A stretch of DNA of 64,000 nucleotides from contig NZ_JBBUTH010000003.1 of NCBI RefSeq assembly GCF_038066595.1, forward strand, positions 1-64,000, in the 5' to 3' direction. Of this stretch, positions 56,285 to 64,000 are shown in pieces. A program made the position numbers and the translations under genes. The notes beneath the pieces were generated by a model, which was not told the DNA's origin, made no database searches, and saw only the letters and a list, made by a program, of their open reading frames with translations. Source of the stretch: Pseudaquabacterium inlustre (GTDB lineage: Bacteria > Pseudomonadota > Gammaproteobacteria > Burkholderiales > Burkholderiaceae_C). How positions within the stretch are numbered: the first letter of the stretch is position 1; each line of letters opens with the position of its first letter.

Positions 56285-58060
56285 ATGTTTCCCCACCGCC
56301 TGACCGACCCCCGCGCCTACGACATCGCCAAGACGATGATGGAGGGGTTCAACCGCCACTACCGGCTGTTCTCGGAAACCAACCGCGAGGCCAAGCGGCG
56401 CTTCGAGCAGGCCGACTGGCATGGCCAGCAGCGCGCCCAGCGCGAGCGCATCGAGTTCTACGACATCCGCGTGGACGAGTGCGTGCAGCGCCTGCAGACC
56501 GGCTTCGACATCGGCACGCTGGCCGACGACACCTGGCAGCAGGTGAAGCTGCACTACATCGGCCTGCTGGTCGACCACCACCAGCCCGAGCTGGCCGAGA
56601 CCTTCTTCAACTCGGTCACCACGCGCATCCTGCACCATAGCTACTTCCGCAACGACTTCATCTTCGTGCGGCCGGCGGTCAGCACCGAGTACATCGAGAA
56701 CGACGAGCCCGCGGCGCTGCCGACCTACCGCGCCTACTACCCCACGCGCGAGACGCTGCGCGAGACGCTGATCCGCATCGTCGACAACTTCCAGCTGCAG
56801 CGCGAGTTCGAGGACCTGGAGCGCGACATCGACGACGTGATGCTGGCGCTGCGCGACGAGGTGGGCGGCAATGTGCGCCTGCGCGCGAACTTCCAGATCC
56901 AGGTGCTGAGCTCGCTGTTCTTCCGCAACAAGGGCGCGTACATCATCGGCAAGATCGTCAACGGCTTTGCCAGCACGCCGTTCGCGCTGCCCATCCTGTA
57001 CGGCGCCAGCGGCAAGCTGCTGATCGACACGGCGCTGTTCACCGAAGACGACCTGCTGATGCTGTTCAGCTTTGCGCGGGCCTACTTCATGGTGGACATG
57101 GAGATCCCTTCGGCCTACGTGCAGTTCCTGCGCTCGCTGATGCCGCGCAAGCCGCGCAGCGAGCTGTATGCGGCACTCGGCCTGCAAAAGCAGGGCAAGA
57201 ACGCGTTCTACCGCGACTTCCTCTACCACCTGCGCCACAGCAGCGACAAGTTCCGCATCGCCCCCGGCATCAAGGGCATGGTGATGCTGGTGTTCGACCT
57301 GCCGTCCTTCCCCTACGTGTTCAAGGTCATCAAGGACTACTACCCGCCGCAGAAGGACACCACGCGCGAGCAGATCAAGGGCAAGTACCTGCTGGTGAAG
57401 ACCCACGACCGCGTGGGCCGCATGGCCGACACGCTGGAGTACACCAGCGTGGCCTTCGAGCGCGCGCGCATCGAGCAGGAGCTGATCGACGAGCTGATGA
57501 AGTTCTGCCCCAGCCTGATCGAGGAAGACGGCGACCAGCTGATCATCAAGCACCTGTACATCGAGCGGCGCATGATCCCGCTGAACATCTACCTGCAGGA
57601 CGCCACGCCCGAGCAGATGAACCACGCGGTCATCGAGTACGGCAACGCCATCAAGGACCTGGTGGCGGCCAACATCTTCCCCGGCGACATGCTGTGGAAG
57701 AACTTCGGCGTCACGCGCCACGGCAAGGTGGTGTTCTACGACTACGACGAGATCGAGTACATCACCGACTGCAACTTCCGCCGTGTGCCCGCGCCGCGCA
57801 ACGAGGAAGAAGAGATGTCCGGCGAGATCTGGTACGCGGTGGGCCCCAAGGACGTGTTCCCCGAGACCTTCGGCCCGTTCCTGCTGGGCAACCCGCAGGT
57901 GCGCGAGATCTTCATGAAGCACCACGGCGACCTGCTGGACGCCGCGTTCTGGCAGGGCCACAAGGAGCGCATCCTGGCCGGCCATGTGCACGACGTGTTC
58001 CCGTACGAGCCGCACAAGCGGTTCGTGAACCAGCGCGCGACGCGCGCCCCGAGCGCCTGA
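56285..58060 (+). CDS. aceK: Isocitrate dehydrogenase kinase/phosphatase
   Basis: This 591-residue bifunctional enzyme matches AceK across its length, including the kinase ATP site in MLVFDLPSFPYVFKVIKDYYPPQK and the catalytic block KVVFYDYDEIEYITDCNFRR. By phosphorylating isocitrate dehydrogenase it forces carbon into the glyoxylate bypass when acetyl-CoA is the carbon source. It lies 48 bases after can, in the middle of acyl-CoA catabolic genes that generate acetyl-CoA. No aceA or aceB occurs here. Confidence 0.95.
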   Translation: MFPHRLTDPRAYDIAKTMMEGFNRHYRLFSETNREAKRRFEQADWHGQQRAQRERIEFYDIRVDECVQRLQTGFDIGTLADDTWQQVKLHYIGLLVDHHQPELAETFFNSVTTRILHHSYFRNDFIFVRPAVSTEYIENDEPAALPTYRAYYPTRETLRETLIRIVDNFQLQREFEDLERDIDDVMLALRDEVGGNVRLRANFQIQVLSSLFFRNKGAYIIGKIVNGFASTPFALPILYGASGKLLIDTALFTEDDLLMLFSFARAYFMVDMEIPSAYVQFLRSLMPRKPRSELYAALGLQKQGKNAFYRDFLYHLRHSSDKFRIAPGIKGMVMLVFDLPSFPYVFKVIKDYYPPQKDTTREQIKGKYLLVKTHDRVGRMADTLEYTSVAFERARIEQELIDELMKFCPSLIEEDGDQLIIKHLYIERRMIPLNIYLQDATPEQMNHAVIEYGNAIKDLVAANIFPGDMLWKNFGVTRHGKVVFYDYDEIEYITDCNFRRVPAPRNEEEEMSGEIWYAVGPKDVFPETFGPFLLGNPQVREIFMKHHGDLLDAAFWQGHKERILAGHVHDVFPYEPHKRFVNQRATRAPSA

Positions 58061-58102
58061 CCCCTGCCGCGCCCGCCGCCATCCCCTCACCAGGAGCATT
58101 CC

Positions 58103-59284
58103 ATGGCCACCGATCCCATCGTCATCGTTTCCGCCGCCCGCACGCCCATCGGCGGCATGCTGGGTGATTTCGCCTCGCTGGCCGCCTGGGAACTGGGCGC
58201 AGTGGCGATCAAGGCGGCCGTCGAGCGCGCCGGCGTGCCGGCCGACGCGGTCAACGAGGTGCTGATGGGCAACTGCCTGATGGCCGGCCAGGGCCAGGCG
58301 CCTGCCCGCCAGGCCCTGCGCCGCGCCGGCCTGCCCGACAGCGCCGGCGCCGTGACGATGAGCAAGATGTGCGGCAGCGGCATGCGCACGATGATGTTCG
58401 CGCACGACATGCTGGCCGCTGGCACGGCCGACGTGATGGTGGCCGGTGGCATGGAGAGCATGACCAATGCGCCGCACCTGATGTTCGCGCGCAAGGGCGT
58501 GCGCTATGGCGCCGCGCAGATGTTCGACCACATGGCCATGGACGGCCTGGAAGACGCCTACGAGCGCGGCAAGGCCATGGGCGTGTTCGCCGAACAGTGC
58601 GTGGCCAAGTACGGCTTCAGCCGCGAGGCGCAGGACAGCTTCGCCATCGCCAGCACCACGCGCGCCAAGCAGGCCAACGAGGACGGCAGCTTCGACTGGG
58701 AGATCGCTCCGGTCACCTTGCCCGGCAAGGCCGGCGACACCGTGGTCACGCGCGACGAGCAGCCGTTCAAGGCCAAGCTCGACAAGATCCCCGGCCTGAA
58801 GCCCGCGTTCAAGAAGGACGGCACGATCACCGCCGCCAACGCCAGCAGCATCTCCGACGGCGCGGCAGCCCTGGTGCTGGTGCGTGAGTCCACCGCCAGG
58901 GCGCTGGGCCTGCAGCCCATTGCCCGCATCGCCAGCCACGCCGTGCATGCCCAGGCACCGGAATGGTTCAGCACCGCACCGGCCGGCGCCATCGACAAGG
59001 CGCTGAAGAAGGCCGGCTGGGACGCCAAGAGCGTGAACCTGTGGGAGGTGAACGAAGCCTTCGCTGCCGTGACCATGGCCGCGATGGCCGAATACAAGCT
59101 GCCGCACGAGATCGTCAACGTGCACGGCGGTGCCTGCGCGCTGGGCCACCCGATCGGCGCCTCGGGCGCGCGCATCGTCGTCACGCTGCTGGGGGCGCTG
59201 AAGAAGCAGGGCCTCAAGCGCGGCGTGGCCGCGCTGTGCATCGGCGGTGGCGAGGCCACGGCGATGGCCGTCGAGATGATCTGA
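58103..59284 (+). CDS. Acetyl-CoA acetyltransferase (thiolase)
   Basis: The 393-residue thiolase has the nucleophile cysteine in SKMCGSGMRTMM (about residue 91), the histidine in NVHGGACALGHPIGASGAR and the second cysteine in ALCIGGGEATAM. It splits or forms acetoacetyl-CoA-type substrates and fits the end of leucine or short-chain fatty acid degradation. It lies 42 bases after aceK. A strong AGGAG site (AGGAGCATTCC) precedes the ATG. Confidence 0.95.
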   Translation: MATDPIVIVSAARTPIGGMLGDFASLAAWELGAVAIKAAVERAGVPADAVNEVLMGNCLMAGQGQAPARQALRRAGLPDSAGAVTMSKMCGSGMRTMMFAHDMLAAGTADVMVAGGMESMTNAPHLMFARKGVRYGAAQMFDHMAMDGLEDAYERGKAMGVFAEQCVAKYGFSREAQDSFAIASTTRAKQANEDGSFDWEIAPVTLPGKAGDTVVTRDEQPFKAKLDKIPGLKPAFKKDGTITAANASSISDGAAALVLVRESTARALGLQPIARIASHAVHAQAPEWFSTAPAGAIDKALKKAGWDAKSVNLWEVNEAFAAVTMAAMAEYKLPHEIVNVHGGACALGHPIGASGARIVVTLLGALKKQGLKRGVAALCIGGGEATAMAVEMI

Positions 59285-59327
59285 CCTGCTGAAGCGGCGC
59301 ACCAGCCTCCGACACCAAAGGGCATCG

Positions 59328-59996
59328 ATGAAGAATGTGTTGATCGTCGGCGCCTCGCGCGGCATCGGCCTGGAACTGGTGCGGCAGTACCGCGCCGATG
59401 GCGTGCGTGTGGTGGCCACCGCGCGTGACGAGGAGGGGCTGGCGCGCCTGGCTGCGCTGGGCGCCCATGCGCTGAAGCTGGACGTGGCCAGCGCCGCCGG
59501 GTGTGCCGGCTTGGCCTGGCCGATCGATGGCGAGCAGTTCGACGTCGCCTGGCTGGTGGCCGGCGTGTACGGCCCGCGCAGCCAGGGCCTGCAGCCGCCC
59601 ACCGAGGCCGAGTTCGACGCCGTGATGCACACCAATGTGCTGGCCGCCATGCGCCTGCTGCCGCAACTGGGCGAGGCGCTGGCGCCGGGCGGACGGCTGG
59701 CCGTGATCTCGTCGCGCATGGGCTCGATCGGCCTGCGCAGCGCCACCGCCGGCTGGCTGTACCGTGCCTCCAAGGCGGCGCTGAACTCGGTGCTGAAGGA
59801 CGCCTCGCTGGCGCTGGCGGGCAAGGCCATCTGTGTCACGCTGCACCCCGGCTGGGTGCAGACCGACATGGGCGGCACCGGTGCTGACCTGACGGTGGAG
59901 CGCAGCGCCGCCGACCTGCGCGCCACCGTTGCGGGCCTGACCCCGGCCGACAACGGCCGCTTCCTCAACCACGACGGGCAAGCCCTGGCGTGGTGA
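59328..59996 (+). CDS. Short-chain dehydrogenase/reductase
   Basis: The 222-residue SDR has the nucleotide motif GASRGIG (residues 8-14), the active site YRASKAAL (Tyr-x3-Lys) with a serine in ISSRMGS, and an otherwise short C-terminus. It is probably NAD(P)-linked; the substrate is not identified. It lies between the thiolase and a second acyl-CoA dehydrogenase. Confidence 0.92.
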   Translation: MKNVLIVGASRGIGLELVRQYRADGVRVVATARDEEGLARLAALGAHALKLDVASAAGCAGLAWPIDGEQFDVAWLVAGVYGPRSQGLQPPTEAEFDAVMHTNVLAAMRLLPQLGEALAPGGRLAVISSRMGSIGLRSATAGWLYRASKAALNSVLKDASLALAGKAICVTLHPGWVQTDMGGTGADLTVERSAADLRATVAGLTPADNGRFLNHDGQALAW

Positions 59997-60032
59997 CGAC
60001 CTACGAGATTTCCCTTCCCCGGAGACACCCCC

Positions 60033-61163
60033 ATGCTGTTGCCTGACGACCATGTCGCCGTGCAGGACGCCGTGCGCGCGTTCGTGCAGGCCGAGATCGC
60101 GCCCCACGCCGCGCAGTGGGACAAGACCCACCAGTTCCCGGCCGCACAGCTCAAGGGCCTGGCCGCGCTGGGCTGCTACGGCGTGGCCGTGCCGCACGCG
60201 TACGACGGCGCCGGCCTCGACTACCTGGCGCTGGCCGTGATCCTGGAAGAGATCGCCGCCGGCGATGGCGCCACCAGCACCGTGGTCAGCGTCAACAACT
60301 GCCCGGTGTGCTCGATCCTGATGGCCTGGGGCAACGAGGACCAGAAGCAGCGCTTCCTGAAGCCGTTGGCGCGCGGTGACATGCTGGGCGCCTTCTGCCT
60401 GACCGAGCCGCATGTGGGCAGCCAGGCCGACGGCCTGAAGACCACCGCCGTGCGTGACGGCGATGACTACGTCATCCACGGCGTCAAGCAGTTCATCACC
60501 AGCGGCAAGAACGGCGATGTGGCCATCGTCATGGCGGTGACCGACAAGGCGGCGGGCAAGCGCGGCATCAGCGCCTTCCTGGTGCCCACGGCCACGCCGG
60601 GCTACACCGTGGCGCGCGTCGAGGACAAGATGGGCCAGCATGCGTCGGACACGGCGCAGATCCTGTTCGAGAACTGCCGCGTGCCGGCGGCCAACCGCAT
60701 CGGCGAGGAGGGCGAGGGCCTGAAGATCGCGCTGTCGGGCCTGGAGGGCGGGCGCATCGGCATCGCCAGCCAGTGCGTGGGCATGGCGCGCGCGGCCTTC
60801 GAATGCGCGCTGGCCTATGCCAAGGACCGCCAGGCTTTCGGCACGGCCATCTTCAACCACCAGGCGGTGCAGTTCAAGCTGGCCGAGATGGCGATGCAGA
60901 TCGAGTCGGCGCGCCAGCTGATCTGGCATGCCGCCGCGCTGAAGGACGCCGGCCGGCCCTGCCTGAAGGAGGCCGCGATGGCCAAGCTCAATGCCAGCGA
61001 GATGGCCGAGCGCGTGTGCTCGGCCGCCATCCAGGTGCTGGGTGGTTACGGCTATGTCAGCGACTTCCCGGTCGAGCGCATCTACCGCGACGTGCGCGTG
61101 TGCCAGATCTACGAAGGCACATCCGAGGTGCAGAAGATCCTCATCGCGCGGGCGTTGGCTTGA
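60033..61163 (+). CDS. Acyl-CoA dehydrogenase
   Basis: The 376-residue flavoprotein has LTEPHVGSQ, QFITSGKNGD, DKMGQHASDT and the catalytic glutamate in IYEGTSEVQKILIARAL at the C-terminal end, unlike the isovaleryl enzyme, so it is a short- or medium-chain type dehydrogenase. It is the last gene of the run that begins at liuA. The chain length it prefers cannot be read here. Confidence 0.94.
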   Translation: MLLPDDHVAVQDAVRAFVQAEIAPHAAQWDKTHQFPAAQLKGLAALGCYGVAVPHAYDGAGLDYLALAVILEEIAAGDGATSTVVSVNNCPVCSILMAWGNEDQKQRFLKPLARGDMLGAFCLTEPHVGSQADGLKTTAVRDGDDYVIHGVKQFITSGKNGDVAIVMAVTDKAAGKRGISAFLVPTATPGYTVARVEDKMGQHASDTAQILFENCRVPAANRIGEEGEGLKIALSGLEGGRIGIASQCVGMARAAFECALAYAKDRQAFGTAIFNHQAVQFKLAEMAMQIESARQLIWHAAALKDAGRPCLKEAAMAKLNASEMAERVCSAAIQVLGGYGYVSDFPVERIYRDVRVCQIYEGTSEVQKILIARALA

Positions 61164-61173
61164 TGGGGCACCC

Positions 61174-61210
61174 GGACTCGCGTTGACGCGAGTCCACCCG
61201 CCAAGCGGGT
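61174..61210. terminator. Two tandem hairpins after the liu run
   Basis: A perfect 9-bp stem (61174-61182 with 61187-61195) and a 6-bp stem (61196-61201 with 61205-61210) lie 10 bases past the acyl-CoA dehydrogenase stop. No T-run follows; they may still stop or stabilise transcripts from the convergent genes. Confidence 0.55.
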
Positions 61211-61252
61211 CGCGGGCCGGCTCCGGAGCGGCCGCGCGCTCGGCCCGCCGGA

Positions 61253-61870
61253 TCAATCCTTCGGCAGGTACAGCCGGTCGGAGTAGGTCGCCAACCACTC
61301 GGGCCGGAAGGCCACGAAGATGGCGGCGAACATGCCGGTCATGAAGGCCTCGCCGCTGGCGGCGAGGAAGCGGCCCAGCATCAGGTCGCCGGGATCGGTG
61401 CCCACCGGGGCGCCGGTGACGGCCAGGGCCAGCGCGCCTGACACGGTGGCGGCGATCCAGGTGGTGAAGAAGCCGCGCGCCATGATGTAGACGAACAGGT
61501 GGCCGGGCAGCCAGCGCCGTGCGGCCGCGCCCAGCAGCATCGCCAGCGTGCCGGGCACCACGCCCAGCCACACCAGCCGGTGCAGGGCCTCCAGCCACAG
61601 CATGCCGCCGGCCAGCTTCATCACCAGCGCCGCGGGCAGCAGCGCCAGCATGGCCAGCGGCCAGCCCGCCAGCAGCACCAGCAGGCTGGCGCCCGACAGC
61701 GGCTGCACGATGGGTGCGCGCGCCACATGGTCGGCCGCCCACAGCAGCGGCAGCACCGCCCACCAGGCCAGCCAGGGCCAGGGCGGCCCGCCGCTGGCCA
61801 CGGCACGCCAGGGCCGCAGGGCCAGCGCGAGCGCCAGCGCACCGGTGAGCAGCAGGGCATCGAGCAGCAT
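61253..61870 (-). CDS. Predicted inner-membrane protein (COG3235-like)
   Basis: The ATG at 61870 gives 205 residues with about five hydrophobic helices. The C-terminal ATYSDRLYLPKD and the TGMFAAIFVAFRPEWLATY segment suggest the COG3235-type predicted membrane proteins related to cobalt-transport-like permeases. No function is known to me. It is convergent with the acyl-CoA dehydrogenase and divergent from the surface protein at 62040. A GTG nine codons earlier is an alternative start. Confidence 0.75.
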   Translation of the reverse strand: MLLDALLLTGALALALALRPWRAVASGGPPWPWLAWWAVLPLLWAADHVARAPIVQPLSGASLLVLLAGWPLAMLALLPAALVMKLAGGMLWLEALHRLVWLGVVPGTLAMLLGAAARRWLPGHLFVYIMARGFFTTWIAATVSGALALAVTGAPVGTDPGDLMLGRFLAASGEAFMTGMFAAIFVAFRPEWLATYSDRLYLPKD

Positions 61871-62039
61871 CGGCCGATTCTGCGGCGCCACGGCCACCGG
61901 CGCTTGACCTCGGTCAGGCCGCCGGGTGCCCGGCAGCCCCGGCGTACCCGCCCCCGTGATCGCGGGGGGCTGCTGGTGAGCCCTGGCGGGTGGCCACGCG
62001 GCGTAAGCCGGTGTCCATCACCCCGCCCGAGCCGCCGCC

Positions 62040-64000
62040 ATGTCCCAGCCTGCCCGCACCGCCCCGTCTGTCCGCCTGCCACACCATGCCCGGCCGGGCT
62101 CGCCTCGGCCGCCGCGGCGCCTGCGTGCCGCGCTGGCCCTGGCCGCCGTGCTGGCGCTGGGCGCCGGCCCGGCACAGGCGCTGGACTATGTCTGGCTGGG
62201 CCAGGTGGACACGCTCTGGTTCAGCAACAACACCAGCGTCGGCGGCGTGATCCGCAGCAACTGGCAGCCCAGCGCGCCGTTCAACGACGCCAGCACCACC
62301 ATCACCGTCGACGGCCTGGCCGGCCGCGGCAACCGCGTGCAGGTGTCGTACATGTCGTACCTGAGCCCGTCGCCGTTCTGCAGCGGCAGCTTCCTCTGCG
62401 GCAGCGTAGGCCCGCGCATGGGCAGCCTGACGCTGGCCGCCGGCACCACCGCGGTGGTGGGCGGCAGCAGCGCCTTCGGCGACGCGTGGCAGTACGCCAA
62501 CGCGGCGGCGCGCATGGAATGGATCGGCGCCGAGATGGGCGGTGCCGGCGTGGTCCACAACGCCGGCACGCTGCGCCTGAGCTCGCTGGGCAACCGGGCC
62601 ATGGTGGGCGTGTACGGCACCGTCACGCTGCAGGGCAGTGGGCAGACCGTGCTGGACAACGGCTTTGCCGAAGGCACGGCCGAGGCGGGCCAGTCCAGCC
62701 GCCAGTTCTTCTACGGCGGCAACGGCGGCTGGGGCGATGTGCTGGTGGTGGCCGCCGAGCACACGCTGCGCGGGCGCGGCAGCCTGGGCGTGGCCAATGG
62801 CAACCTCGCGGTCGACAACCACGGCCTGATCCAGGCCGAGTCGGGCGGCCAGCTGGTGCTGGTGGGCCTGCAGGGCATCTCGCCGCCGCGCACGCATTCC
62901 ATCGTCAACACCGGCACGCTGCAGGCCACCGGTGGCGCGCGGCTGACCGTGCAGGGCACGGTGGACAACCGCGGCGGCCAGATGGTGGCCCAGGCCGGCA
63001 GCGTGGTGGAACTGGTGGCCGGCGTCACCGGCGGCACACTGCGCACGGTGGACAGCGGCGTGCTGCGCGTGACCGGCGGCACTTCGGTCGTCAGCATCGC
63101 CGGCGCGCGGCTCGACGGGCTGCTGGAGGTGCCGCAGGGCAAGTGGCTGGGCCTGGGGCCGGGCTTCGTCAACGATGGCACGCTGCGCCTGAGCGGCACG
63201 GCGCCGGGCATCAGTTCGAGCGTCGGCGCCACCGTGCACGTGATGGAGGACATGCGCATCGACGGCAGCGGCCGCATCGTGATGGCCGGTGCGGGCGAGC
63301 CGCCGGCGCGCTTCACCGGCTACAGCGGCCTGATCGGCCGCGCGCCGGTGCTGACCTTCGGCTCCGGCCAGACGCTCAGCGGCTCGGCCCTGCTGGGCGG
63401 CGCCAGCACCAGCCAGCGCACGCTGGCCTTCGTCAACGAGGGCCGCATCCAGGTGGAGGACGGCCAGACGCTGCAGATCACCGCCGCCACGCTGCCCGGC
63501 CGCAGCGACAGCGTGGGCTTCCTGAACCAGGGCCAGATGCAGGTGCAGGCCGGCGGCACGCTGCAATCGCTGGCCAGCAGCCTGGGCAACGACACGGCCG
63601 GCCGCCTGGTGGTGGAGCGTGGCGGCATGCTCACTGGCACGCTGGTGCAGCTGGATGGCCATGTGACGGTGGACGGCAGCGCGCAGAGCGTGCAGCTCAA
63701 GGGGGGGCTGCTGGACGGTACCGGCACGATCACCAGCCTCAGCCAGACCGGTGGCGTGTTCGCGCCCGGGCATTCGCCGGGCACGGTGACCATCGAAGGC
63801 AGCTACACCCTCAACGGCGGTGACCTGGTGCTGGAGGTGGACGGGCCCGATGCCGCGCAGGCCGACCACCTGGTGATCGGCGGCGGCCTGAACCTCTACA
63901 ACGGCCGCATCGTCGTCGACCTGAGCGACTACCGCGGTGGGGCTGCGCTGAGCTTTGCCGACCTGCTGAGCGTGGGCGGCGTACTGCGCACCCAGCATCC
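62040..64000 (+). CDS. Exported repeat-rich surface protein (3' end outside window)
   Basis: The ATG at 62040 opens a frame with no stop before the window end (653 codons visible). A signal peptide (two arginine-rich stretches, then ALALAAVLALGAGPAQA, cleavage near residue 47) is followed by many short Gly/Thr/Val-rich imperfect repeats of the type xNxGTLxxxGG..LxV, which predict a right-handed beta-helix. Late segments such as GGVFAPGHSPGTVTIEGSY and GGDLVLEVDG are usual in PEP-CTERM or autotransporter-like surface proteins. Two cysteines sit near residue 115. Whether an autotransporter barrel or PEP-CTERM tail ends it cannot be seen. Adhesion or biofilm function is inference. Confidence 0.85.
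   Translation, partial: MSQPARTAPSVRLPHHARPGSPRPPRRLRAALALAAVLALGAGPAQALDYVWLGQVDTLWFSNNTSVGGVIRSNWQPSAPFNDASTTITVDGLAGRGNRVQVSYMSYLSPSPFCSGSFLCGSVGPRMGSLTLAAGTTAVVGGSSAFGDAWQYANAAARMEWIGAEMGGAGVVHNAGTLRLSSLGNRAMVGVYGTVTLQGSGQTVLDNGFAEGTAEAGQSSRQFFYGGNGGWGDVLVVAAEHTLRGRGSLGVANGNLAVDNHGLIQAESGGQLVLVGLQGISPPRTHSIVNTGTLQATGGARLTVQGTVDNRGGQMVAQAGSVVELVAGVTGGTLRTVDSGVLRVTGGTSVVSIAGARLDGLLEVPQGKWLGLGPGFVNDGTLRLSGTAPGISSSVGATVHVMEDMRIDGSGRIVMAGAGEPPARFTGYSGLIGRAPVLTFGSGQTLSGSALLGGASTSQRTLAFVNEGRIQVEDGQTLQITAATLPGRSDSVGFLNQGQMQVQAGGTLQSLASSLGNDTAGRLVVERGGMLTGTLVQLDGHVTVDGSAQSVQLKGGLLDGTGTITSLSQTGGVFAPGHSPGTVTIEGSYTLNGGDLVLEVDGPDAAQADHLVIGGGLNLYNGRIVVDLSDYRGGAALSFADLLSVGGVLRTQH

Noticed and set aside
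54185..60154. A 1989-codon open frame on the minus strand across the whole leucine cluster
   Set aside because: It lies exactly antisense to five well-identified genes and has the His/Ala/Gln/Arg-rich composition expected from the complement of GC-rich codons. No family motifs.
61499..63823. A 774-codon open frame on the plus strand overlapping the edge surface protein
   Set aside because: It is low complexity and starts inside the opposite-strand membrane-protein gene. The frame starting at 62040 has a signal peptide and repeated beta-helix units and is the real gene.

Overview
The window is a continuous piece of a GC-rich betaproteobacterial chromosome. The 16S rRNA, the tRNA-Ile/tRNA-Ala spacer, an 11-gene-scale conservation of Burkholderiales gene orders (corC-lnt-glyQS-gmhB-plsC, hslVU near dksA, liuR-liuA-can-aceK) and several PEP-CTERM proteins point to Burkholderiales, most likely the Rubrivivax/Leptothrix/Ideonella (Sphaerotilaceae) lineage. 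The genus is an inference. I see no phage, insertion sequence, CRISPR array or integron; the content is chromosomal core plus lineage-specific transport and surface genes.

Layout. 1-5744: the tail of one rRNA operon (5S plus terminator) followed directly by a complete operon 16S-tRNA-Ile-tRNA-Ala-23S-5S, so two rrn operons stand in tandem. Processing stems, boxA elements and both terminators are readable. 5781-7705: an HDOD protein, then two tiny genes behind a leader that carries a palindrome and an intrinsic terminator. 7706-14823 (minus strand): a probable iron-acquisition cluster headed by a Fur-box promoter: tonB, a Fiu-like TonB-dependent receptor, an FMN alpha-hydroxy-acid dehydrogenase, piuC, a PepSY-like protein and cytochrome b561, then an HTH protein. 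15007-17067: an EF-G paralogue. 17224-24091: TetR/AcrR-type repressor, palindromic operator and a tripartite RND efflux pump, followed by an eptA-type phosphoethanolamine transferase (24213-25880). 26007-32330: a PEP-CTERM protein, AMP nucleosidase and a GntR-led amino-acid-type ABC importer. 32601-39349: coaX, a response regulator facing a hybrid histidine kinase, a second PEP-CTERM protein, a potassium channel and a dienelactone-hydrolase-like protein.

39368-45395 (minus): hslVU, a STAS-domain protein, dksA (with only one of four zinc-finger cysteines) and a COG0523 GTPase with a histidine-rich loop. 45538-53599 (plus): corC, lnt, glyQ, glyS, gmhB, plsC and a YgjP-like metallopeptidase, tightly packed. 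The gmhB product lacks the aspartate nucleophile expected of its family. 53628-61163: liuR, with matching perfect palindromes in front of liuR and liuA, followed by isovaleryl-CoA dehydrogenase, carbonic anhydrase, aceK, a thiolase, an SDR and a second acyl-CoA dehydrogenase. This couples leucine/acyl-CoA breakdown to control of isocitrate flux. 61253-64000: a small membrane protein and an exported repeat-rich surface protein that runs off the right edge.

Most very long open frames antisense to these genes are codon-bias artefacts of about 70% GC coding sequence and were not annotated. The observations most worth checking are the gmhB active-site change, the tiny-gene leader at 7266-7629, the terminator change between the two 5S copies, the LiuR operator pair, the EF-G paralogue without its switch II histidine, and the dksA/COG0523 pair.
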